Assembly (NCBI GenBank): GCA_963848045.1
Contig: CAWKCC010000004.1
Span: 434,001 to 498,000 of the forward strand
From: CAVUAT01 sp963848045
GTDB lineage: Bacteria; Actinomycetota; Thermoleophilia; Solirubrobacterales; 70-9
Direction of reading: 5' to 3'
DNA length: 64,000 nt
In this document: piece by piece, positions 16,165 through 23,276 of the stretch
Layout: every line of letters starts with the position of its first letter
Numbering within the stretch: the stretch's first letter is position 1
Program-made: the position numbers and the translations under genes
Notes under the pieces: model-generated
Database searches by the model: none
Told to the model about the DNA's origin: nothing
The model's input: only the letters and a program-made list of their open reading frames with translations

Positions 16165-17880
16165 GTGAACGAACCCTCCACCCTCCTCGCCGACCACGAA
16201 GCAGGCGGCGCCTGGCGCGACCGTTCGGAGGCGCTGATACAGAGCGTTCCGGACGCGGTCGTGGCGATCGACCCGCGCGGGGCGATCGACTTCCTCAACC
16301 CGGGCGCCGAGCGGCTGTTCGGGTACGGGCCCGACGACGCCCTCGGCCGCAGCTTTGCTGCGCTGCTCGCCGAGCGCCACCAGGATGAATACGCGACCCA
16401 CATGCGCGAACACGCTCGGGGCGAGACGATCCCCGTGATCGGCCTCACGCGCGAGGTGGTCGGGCGCCGGGCCGATGGCTCGACCTTCGCCATGGAGCTG
16501 ACCCTGACCGACCTGCGACCGATGGAGCAGCGGATGCTGGTCGCGGTCGCCCGCGACATCCGCGAGCGCAAGCGCGACGAAGCCAGCCTCCTGCGCCTCG
16601 CCGGCCATGACGAGGCGACCGGCCTGCCCAACCGCCGATCCTTCGAGCAGGAGCTGACGCGCCACATCGAGTACGCGGCCCGCTACGGCCACGGCGGCTC
16701 GGCGGTGCTGCTCGACGTCGACAACTTCGAGCATGTGAACGAGACGCTGGGGCGGGCGGCAGGCGACGAGTTGATCCGCCTGCTGGCCGAGCTGATCGGC
16801 AAGCGGCTGCGAAGGACCGACGTGCTCGCCCGGCTCGGCGGCGACCAGCTCGGGATCCTGCTGCACGGGGCCGGTCGCGCTGCCGCTCTCGGGGTCACCC
16901 GCGACCTGCTGGCGCTGATCCGCGAGCATGAGTTCGTGGTCTCGGAGGCGTCGGTGGAGGTCACGGCCAGCGCCGGGCTGGCGCCGATCGAGGAGCGCCC
17001 GATCACCGGCAGCGAGCTGCTCGCCGAGACCGAGGTCGCGGTGCGCGAGGCCAAGCAGGCAGGTCGCGACCGGGTCGTCGACTACACCGCTGAGGGGTAC
17101 GAGGAGGCGGAGACCGACCAGATCTGGTCCGAGCGGGTGCGCCAGGCCACCGAGAGCGGGCTGTTCGCGCTCGTCTGTCAGCCGATCGCGGACCTCGCAA
17201 GCGGTCGCATCACCCAGTACGAGCTGCTGCTGCGCGTACGCGGCGAGGAGGGCGAGCTCCTGCCTCCGGGCGTCTTCCTCTCGACCGCAGAGCGCTTCGG
17301 CCTGACCGGCGCGGTCGACCGCTGGGTCACCCAGCAGGCGGTGCGGCTGATCGCCGCCCGGCGCGAAGAGGGCAACCACCCGACCCTCGAGGTCAACCTC
17401 TCGGCCAAGACGCTGACCGATCCGAACTTCCCGGCCCAGTTGCAGGAGGATCTGGCCACGACGGGCGTCGACCCCTCCCAGCTCGTCTTCGAGGTGAGCG
17501 AGGCGGCCGCGGTCGCGGACGTCGAGAATGCGAAGCAGATGGCCCAGAAGCTGACGGCCCTCGGCTGCCGTTTCGCGCTTGACGACTTCGGAGCCAACCT
17601 CGCCTCGCTCTATCACCTCAAGCGCCTGCCGATCAGCTTCCTGAAGATCGATGGCGAGTTCGTGAAGGCGCTGACGAGCACGCCGGCCGACCAGCTGATC
17701 GTGAAGGCGCTGGTCGACGTCTGCAAGGGGCTCGACATCAAGACCATCGCCGAGTTCGTCGAGGACGAGCCGACACTTGCGATCTTGCGCGAGACCGGCG
17801 TCGATCTCGCCCAGGGCTACTTCATCGGCCACCCCCAGCCGATTGCGGACCTGGGCGCCGAGCCCCAGCCCGATTCCTAG
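16165..17880 (+). CDS. PAS-GGDEF-EAL protein, cyclase motif degenerate
   Basis: 571 residues, GTG start with GGAG eight bases upstream. A PAS domain (about 20-135, 'VPDAVVAIDPRGAIDFLN') is followed by a GGDEF domain (about 145-305) whose signature is 'RLGGDQLGIL' at 225-229, with Gln in place of the catalytic Glu, so diguanylate cyclase activity is unlikely. The EAL domain (about 335-560) looks complete: 'YELLLRV', 'VNLSAKTL', 'FEVSEAAA', 'FALDDFGANL', 'LKIDGEFV', 'IAEFVED' and 'QGYFIG' supply the metal and catalytic residues. It is thus probably a c-di-GMP phosphodiesterase whose GGDEF part senses nucleotide. No membrane segment. Convergent with the dehydrogenase gene, 18 bases apart. Confidence 0.9.
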   Translation: MNEPSTLLADHEAGGAWRDRSEALIQSVPDAVVAIDPRGAIDFLNPGAERLFGYGPDDALGRSFAALLAERHQDEYATHMREHARGETIPVIGLTREVVGRRADGSTFAMELTLTDLRPMEQRMLVAVARDIRERKRDEASLLRLAGHDEATGLPNRRSFEQELTRHIEYAARYGHGGSAVLLDVDNFEHVNETLGRAAGDELIRLLAELIGKRLRRTDVLARLGGDQLGILLHGAGRAAALGVTRDLLALIREHEFVVSEASVEVTASAGLAPIEERPITGSELLAETEVAVREAKQAGRDRVVDYTAEGYEEAETDQIWSERVRQATESGLFALVCQPIADLASGRITQYELLLRVRGEEGELLPPGVFLSTAERFGLTGAVDRWVTQQAVRLIAARREEGNHPTLEVNLSAKTLTDPNFPAQLQEDLATTGVDPSQLVFEVSEAAAVADVENAKQMAQKLTALGCRFALDDFGANLASLYHLKRLPISFLKIDGEFVKALTSTPADQLIVKALVDVCKGLDIKTIAEFVEDEPTLAILRETGVDLAQGYFIGHPQPIADLGAEPQPDS

Positions 17881-17898
17881 CCCGGCTCGCGCGGCGAA

Positions 17899-20781
17899 TC
17901 AGGAGGCGGTCGCGGAGCGGGTCACGCGCTCGAGCGCGATCAGGAACGACTCGTAGGCCCCGCCCGTCGCCTGCTGCAGCCCGATCTCGCAGGTGCGGTT
18001 GCTGCACAGGTAGGCGTCGTGCGTGACGCCCGCGAGCTCGGCCGCCTCGTCGGCGGTCGCGGCCGCCGCCAGCTCCGGGTGCAGCATGCCCCGGTCGCCG
18101 GCGAAGCCGCAACAGGTCGCCGACATCGGGGTCACGACGCGGTCGGCAACTTCCGCACCGAGCCTCTCGAGCTGGCCGGTGAGGGCGAGGTGGCGCGTCG
18201 AGCAGCTCGGGTGCAGGGCCACCGAGCCCAGCTTCTCTTCCACCTCCAGCGCGGGAAGCAGCCGGTCGTGGGCCCACGCGACCGAGTCGAGGATCTCGAG
18301 CCCGGAGTGGCGCTCCAGAGCCTCGTCGCCCAGCACCGCCGCCGCCTCGGGGCCCAGGCCCAGCGCGCAGGAGCTGGCGTCGGTGACGACCGGCAGCGCC
18401 CCCTCACCGCTCCAGCGCCACAGCGCCTCGACCGTACGGCCGGCGATCAGCGCGTGGCCCCGCTCGAACCCCTTGGAGCTCCAGGGGACGCCGCAGCAGC
18501 TGCCCGCGATCTCGTCCGGTATCCAGACGGGCATGCCCGCGCGAGCCGAGAGCGCGACCATCGCCTCGGGCACATCCGGCCCCGGCCCGGCGCCGCGCGG
18601 CCGCCCGAAGATGCGGTTGACGCAGGCCGGCATGTAGACGGCCACCGCACCCTCGCGATCGGTCTCGGGCAGCTTCGCTGCCGCGTGGGGCATGTTCGGC
18701 GGCCAGCTCGGCACGGTCTCGGCGCCGAGCACCTTTCGCAACGCCGCGGCGCCCGCCCGCATCGGCGCGCCCCCCAGCGGCCCCCCGGCCCGCAGCCCAG
18801 CGCGCGCCACCGCCTCCACGCCCGCCCAGCGCTCGGCCAGGCGCTCGGCGCGCCGTTCGGCCCGGGCGCCCGCATGTCCGGCCCGCCGCAGGCCCTTGAC
18901 GAGCTTCCCCGTGTCGATCCCGAGCGGGCAGGTGAGCACGCAGCTGCCGTCGGCTGCGCAGGTCTCGAGGCCGTCGTAGCGGTATTGCTCCTGCAGCGCG
19001 CCGTGCACCGGGGACCCCGGCGCCTGGCGCGCCATCTCGCGCCGCACCACGATCCGGGCCCGGGGCGTCAGCGTTAGATCGCGGCTGGGGCAGACGGGCT
19101 CGCAGAAGCCGCACTCGACGCAGTTGGTGGCGACCTCCTCGATCGGCGGCGTCGTCTTCAGGTTGCGCAGGTGCACGCCGGGGTCGCGGTTGAGCAGCAC
19201 CCCCGGAGCAAGCACCCCATCGGGGTCGGCGAGGGCCTTGATCCGCCACATCATCTCCGTCGCCTTGGGCCCCCACTCGCGCTCGACGTACGGCGCCATG
19301 TTGATGCCGGTGCCGTGCTCGGCCTTCAGCGACCCGTCGTACTTGTCGAGAACCAGCTCGACCAGCCTGCCCATGAACGACTCGTAGCGCTCCAGGTCCT
19401 CGGGCTTGGAGAAGTCGGGGGTGAGCATGAAGTGCAGGTTCCCGGCCGAGGTGTGCCCGGCGACACCGGTCAGGAAACCGTGCTCGCCCAGCAGGGCCTG
19501 GATGTCGGCCGCGGACTCGGCGATGCGTGCCGGCGGCACGCAGACGTCCTCGATGATCAGCGCCGTGCCCTCGGGGCGCAGGCGGCCGATCAGGCCGTGC
19601 AGCCCCTCGCGAACACGCCAGTTGAGCTCGACCGCCTCCGCGTCGCGGGTGAACTCGGGGCCCCGGAACGGGGCGCGCGCCGCCAGCACCTCGCCCGCGC
19701 GCCGCTCCAACCCGTCCAGATCCGAAGCGTCGTCGCTGCGCAACTCAACCAGCAGCGCCGCTGAGGTGGGCGGCAGCTCCTTCCAGTGTTCCGGCGTGCC
19801 CGGGATGGAGTTGGCGGCGACCATCAGCGCCGGCGCAACCATCAGCTCCACCGCGCTGGCGCCGGCCGCGACCAGGTCGGGCACCGGCTCGCACGCAGCC
19901 TCGATGCTCTCGAAATGGACCCAGCTCGTGCTCGTCTGTGGCAGCAGCGGCACGGTCTCGAACACGGCCTCGGCGGTGAAGGCGAGCGTTCCCTCCGAGC
20001 CGACCAGGAGGCGGCGAAAGATCTCGAGCGGAGTATCGGCGTCGAGGAACGCGCACAGCCGGTAGCCGGTCGTGTTCTTGATCCCGAACTTGCGGCGGAT
20101 GCGCTCGCTGAGCTCGCCGTCGGAGCGGATCTCGTCGCGGATCCCCGACAGCCCGCGAGCAAGCGCGGGCTCGGCCGCCGCGAACTCACTCTCCGCTCCG
20201 GGCGACCCGGTATCGATCACGGTCCCCGAGGGCAGCACGAAGGTCAGCTCGCGCACCGTCGAGTACGAATCGTGCACGGTCCCGCAGCGCATGCCACCTG
20301 AGTTGTTGGCGATCACGCCGCCAACGCAGGCGATCTCGGTGCTCGCCGGGTCGGGCCCGAGCTTTCGCCCGTGCCGCGCCAGCACGCGATTGACGTGCCC
20401 GAGCAGCGTCCCCGGCTTCACGCGAACCCGGGCGCCGTCGTCCTCGACCGTCACCCCCCGCCAGTGGCGGCGCACGTCGACGATGATCCCCTCGCCCTGC
20501 GCCTGTCCGCTGAGGCTCGTGCCCCCGGCTCGCAGCGTCACCGGAGGCCCGGCGCCGCGGGCGTAGGCGAAGACATCGGCGATCTCGCCCGGGCTGCGCG
20601 CCATCACGACGGCCTTGGGGAAGAGGCGGTACGGGCTGGCGTCCGAGGCGTAGCTGACCAGGTCGATCGCGCGGGTCAGCACCCGGTCCCCGCCGAGGCG
20701 CCCGACCAGCTCGGAGCGCAGCGGCTCAGGGGTCCCGGCGGCGAGCTCGTCAGGCGCCCTGTCGGACGCGGGCAGGTCCAT
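17899..20781 (-). CDS. fused FAD-linked 2-hydroxyacid dehydrogenase with Fe-S and CCG domains (GlcD-GlcF type)
   Basis: 960 residues. The N-terminal PCMH-type FAD domain shows 'LRAGGTSLSGQAQGEGIIVD' and 'GGVIANNSGGMRCG'; the FAD-linked oxidase C-terminal domain runs to about 540. Two 4Fe-4S binding sites follow, 'CVECGFCEPVCP' (about 554) and 'CAADGSCVLTCP' (about 607), then two CCG halves, 'GSCCGVPW' (about 759) and 'ATCCGFAGDRGM' (about 887). Such fusions oxidise D-lactate, glycolate or related 2-hydroxyacids and pass electrons to the membrane chain. It lies 6 bases after the ThDP-dependent decarboxylase gene, so the pair may oxidise a 2-hydroxyacid and then decarboxylate the 2-oxoacid, as in mandelate breakdown; the substrate is not proven. 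Confidence 0.92.
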   Translation of the reverse strand: MDLPASDRAPDELAAGTPEPLRSELVGRLGGDRVLTRAIDLVSYASDASPYRLFPKAVVMARSPGEIADVFAYARGAGPPVTLRAGGTSLSGQAQGEGIIVDVRRHWRGVTVEDDGARVRVKPGTLLGHVNRVLARHGRKLGPDPASTEIACVGGVIANNSGGMRCGTVHDSYSTVRELTFVLPSGTVIDTGSPGAESEFAAAEPALARGLSGIRDEIRSDGELSERIRRKFGIKNTTGYRLCAFLDADTPLEIFRRLLVGSEGTLAFTAEAVFETVPLLPQTSTSWVHFESIEAACEPVPDLVAAGASAVELMVAPALMVAANSIPGTPEHWKELPPTSAALLVELRSDDASDLDGLERRAGEVLAARAPFRGPEFTRDAEAVELNWRVREGLHGLIGRLRPEGTALIIEDVCVPPARIAESAADIQALLGEHGFLTGVAGHTSAGNLHFMLTPDFSKPEDLERYESFMGRLVELVLDKYDGSLKAEHGTGINMAPYVEREWGPKATEMMWRIKALADPDGVLAPGVLLNRDPGVHLRNLKTTPPIEEVATNCVECGFCEPVCPSRDLTLTPRARIVVRREMARQAPGSPVHGALQEQYRYDGLETCAADGSCVLTCPLGIDTGKLVKGLRRAGHAGARAERRAERLAERWAGVEAVARAGLRAGGPLGGAPMRAGAAALRKVLGAETVPSWPPNMPHAAAKLPETDREGAVAVYMPACVNRIFGRPRGAGPGPDVPEAMVALSARAGMPVWIPDEIAGSCCGVPWSSKGFERGHALIAGRTVEALWRWSGEGALPVVTDASSCALGLGPEAAAVLGDEALERHSGLEILDSVAWAHDRLLPALEVEEKLGSVALHPSCSTRHLALTGQLERLGAEVADRVVTPMSATCCGFAGDRGMLHPELAAAATADEAAELAGVTHDAYLCSNRTCEIGLQQATGGAYESFLIALERVTRSATAS

Positions 20782-20787
20782 CGGCCC

Positions 20788-22386
20788 CTAGAAGAGCGCC
20801 ATCCCGGGCGTCACGGGCACCTCGATCAGCTCGGGGGCGTCGGATGCGAAGGCCGCGTCGAGCGACGCGGCCAGCTCCTCGCGAACCGATACGCGCGACG
20901 CCGCGACCCCGTAGCCGCGAGCGACCTCGGCGGTTTCGACCGCCGGCAGGTCGAGGCCCGGCGCCCCCTTCACCTCCTCCAGGCCCGCGAACCACTTGAG
21001 GATCGCGTACTCCTCGTTGCGCAGGACTAGGAAGGTGACGGGCACCCCGTGGGCCGCCGCGGTCCAAAGGCCGGTGATCGCGTACTGTGCCGAGCCCTCG
21101 CCGAGCACGCAGACGACGGGGCGGCTCGGCTGAGCCATCTGCACCCCGATCGAGGCGGCGAGCCCGAAGCCGAGGCCCCCACCCGCGCCGAAGTAGTAGC
21201 TACCGGGCTTCGAGATCCGCAACTGGTTGCGCAGGGCGAGCGTGCTGGAGGGTGACTCGAGCACCACGATGGCGTCCTCCGGGAGGGCCGCCGCGAGCGT
21301 GTTGTGGACCATCGTCGGGGTCATCGGGTCGGATTCGTCGCCGGGAACCGGCTCGGGCAGCGGGGTCGGCTCCGCGCGGCTGCCCTCGGGCAGCTCGGCC
21401 AGCAGCGCTCGCAGGGTGAGCGCGACGTCGGCGACGATCGCGTCGCCCATCGGCGCCCGCGCGGCCTCGTCGGGGTCGGAGGTGATCGCGACCAGCTCGG
21501 CGCCCTCGGGAAGCAGGGGGCCGGGGATGTAGGGGTAGTAGGGAAAGACCGACGAGCCGACCACCACCACGAGGTCCTTCCCCTTGAGGGTCTCGGCCAC
21601 CGGCCCGATCGCCGGCGGCAGGACTCCCTGGAACAGCGGGTGACCCTCGGGAAAGCCGATCCGCCCTCCCCCAGGCGCCGGCGAGGCGAACACGGGGAGC
21701 ACCTGGCGCTCGGCCACCGCGACCGCGTCCTCCCAGCCTCCCGACGCGTCGACGTCGGGGCCGACGACCAGGGCCGGGCTCTCGGCGTCGGCGATCCGTC
21801 TCGCCAGCTCGCTGACCGCCTCGGGGTCGGCCGCCGCCCGGGAGCTGACCGCGCGAGCGATCGCGTGCCGGGACTCGGCCTCATCGGCCTCGGCCGTCCA
21901 GTCGTCCATGGGCAGCGAGACGAAGGCCGGCCCGCGCGGGGCGATCGAGGCCTTGTGGATGCCCTGCGCGAGCGCCAGCGGCACGTCCTGAGCGCGGGCC
22001 GGCTCATGGCTCCACTTCACGAACGGGTGCACGACCCTCGTGGCGTCGCGATTGGTCAGGTTCGCGCTCATCGTCACCTGGGCGCGCACCTGCTGTCCGG
22101 CTGTGATCAGCAGCGGCGCCTTGTTGGCCTGGGCGTTGAATATCGCCCCCATCGCGTTGCCCACGCCGGGCGCCGTGTGCAGGTTGACGTGGGTGACCTT
22201 GCCCGATGCCTGCGCGAAGCCATCGGCCATGCCCACCGCCACGGCCTCCTGCAATCCGAGCACGTAGGTGAAGTCCTCGGGGAACTCGGCCAGCATCGGC
22301 AACTCGGTGGAGCCGGGGTTGCCGAAGATCGTCGTCATCCCGTGCGCGCGGAAGAGGTCGAACGAGGCCTCGCGGACGGTGCTCAC
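20788..22386 (-). CDS. ThDP-dependent 2-oxoacid decarboxylase (benzoylformate decarboxylase-like)
   Basis: 532 residues. The N-terminus follows Pseudomonas benzoylformate decarboxylase very closely with identical numbering: 'FGNPGSTELP' with Ser26, 'LQEA' with Glu47, 'NLHTAPG' with His70. 'DEAARAPMGDAIVADV' is also characteristic. Two differences matter: the segment holding the second active-site His of that enzyme ('FRYHQY', His281) reads 'FPYYPY', and the cofactor motif GDGS reads 'GEGSAQYA', with Glu for the metal-binding Asp. It is therefore probably a true ThDP decarboxylase but with changed proton relay and maybe another substrate. GTG start with TAGGCT seven bases upstream; it leads the operon with the FAD/Fe-S dehydrogenase. 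Confidence 0.85.
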   Translation of the reverse strand: MSTVREASFDLFRAHGMTTIFGNPGSTELPMLAEFPEDFTYVLGLQEAVAVGMADGFAQASGKVTHVNLHTAPGVGNAMGAIFNAQANKAPLLITAGQQVRAQVTMSANLTNRDATRVVHPFVKWSHEPARAQDVPLALAQGIHKASIAPRGPAFVSLPMDDWTAEADEAESRHAIARAVSSRAAADPEAVSELARRIADAESPALVVGPDVDASGGWEDAVAVAERQVLPVFASPAPGGGRIGFPEGHPLFQGVLPPAIGPVAETLKGKDLVVVVGSSVFPYYPYIPGPLLPEGAELVAITSDPDEAARAPMGDAIVADVALTLRALLAELPEGSRAEPTPLPEPVPGDESDPMTPTMVHNTLAAALPEDAIVVLESPSSTLALRNQLRISKPGSYYFGAGGGLGFGLAASIGVQMAQPSRPVVCVLGEGSAQYAITGLWTAAAHGVPVTFLVLRNEEYAILKWFAGLEEVKGAPGLDLPAVETAEVARGYGVAASRVSVREELAASLDAAFASDAPELIEVPVTPGMALF

Positions 22387-22393
22387 GCCGCGG

Positions 22394-22399
22394 AGCCTA
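22394..22399 (-). promoter_or_regulatory. -10 element TAGGCT, leaderless promoter of the ThDP enzyme operon
   Basis: On the - strand TAGGCT is separated from the GTG start (22386) by seven bases. The 80-base divergent gap 22387-22466 also carries TAGACT at 22452-22457 on the + strand, nine bases before the presumed TTG start of the oxidase-like operon. Confidence 0.5.
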
Positions 22400-22466
22400 T
22401 TGCCAATGGTGCGGCATGCCGGTGGGCACGCTTCCCGGCGAGCCCGCGTAATAGACTGGCGCCGCC

Positions 22467-23276
22467 TTGCTTGGCCCGGAAACCGCCCACTCGCCGAACG
22501 CGGAGGACCTCAACGCCCTCTACTGGGTGATGCTGGCGATCGCCGCGGTCCTCGTTCTCGCCATCAACGCCGCGCTGGTGGCGCTGGCGCTGCGCTTCAG
22601 GGCCAGGCGCGGCCTCGAGCCCCGCCGCCTCAACAGCCGTCGCCCCGCCCAGCTGATCGTCGGGGGCGCCTTCGCCGGGCTCGCGATCGTCATCTTCCTG
22701 CTGGGCGTGGTGGTCACCGAAAACGCCTCGCAGGTCGAGGGCTCGGGCCCTGACGGCCTGCAGGCGGCGGCCACGCGAACCGCGCAGCGCGACCTCGCAC
22801 CCCCAAGCGGCGACGGCGCCGAGCCGCTCACGATCGACGCCTCGGGCCAGCAGTGGATCTGGCGCTACGAGTACCCCAACGGCACCTTCTCCTACTACGA
22901 GCTTGTGGTTCCGGTCGACACCGCCGTGCTCGTCAGGCTGGACTCGACCGACGTCGTGCACCGCTGGTGGGTGCCGGGGCTGGGCGGCAAGTTCGACGCC
23001 GTGCCGGAAGTCTCCAACCAGACCTGGTTCAAGGCCGACGAGGTGGGCAGCTACGAGGGCGCCTCCTACCAGTTCTCGGGCACCGGCTACTCGGACATGC
23101 GCACCCGGGTGCGGGTGGTCAGCGTCGAGGAATACCAGGCGTGGCTCGATCAGCAGGCCTCCGACATCCAGGCGGCTCAGGCATTCGTGCAGCAGATCGT
23201 CACCGAGGGAGCAGGCGACGCGCTCGGCGCCGAGCAGGTCGTTGACCAGGCCGGCCAGGAGGCCGGCGGCCAATGA
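22467..23276 (+). CDS. cytochrome oxidase subunit II homologue lacking the CuA site
   Basis: 269 residues if TTG 22467 is the start (an in-frame TAG at 22452 limits choices; TAGACT lies nine bases before it). Two N-terminal membrane helices (about 18-42 and 62-84) are followed by the cupredoxin domain: 'QQWIWRYEYPNG', 'VVHRWWVPGLGGKFDAVP', 'NQTWFKADEVGSYEG'. His165 of the CuA site is kept, but the CxExCGxxHxxM segment reads 'SYQFSGTGYSDM': Cys to Ser200, Glu to Gln202, Cys to Ser204, His to Tyr208, with only Met211 kept. CuA therefore cannot form. The fold is otherwise intact, with an extra Gln/Ala-rich tail of about 45 residues. It overlaps the subunit I homologue by four bases (ATGA). Quinol oxidase subunit II also lacks CuA, but see the subunit I entry. 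Confidence 0.88.
   Translation: MLGPETAHSPNAEDLNALYWVMLAIAAVLVLAINAALVALALRFRARRGLEPRRLNSRRPAQLIVGGAFAGLAIVIFLLGVVVTENASQVEGSGPDGLQAAATRTAQRDLAPPSGDGAEPLTIDASGQQWIWRYEYPNGTFSYYELVVPVDTAVLVRLDSTDVVHRWWVPGLGGKFDAVPEVSNQTWFKADEVGSYEGASYQFSGTGYSDMRTRVRVVSVEEYQAWLDQQASDIQAAQAFVQQIVTEGAGDALGAEQVVDQAGQEAGGQ

Noticed and set aside
16159..17832. - strand open frame opposite the GGDEF-EAL gene
   Set aside because: No family features; the + strand product has PAS, GGDEF and EAL motifs along its whole length.
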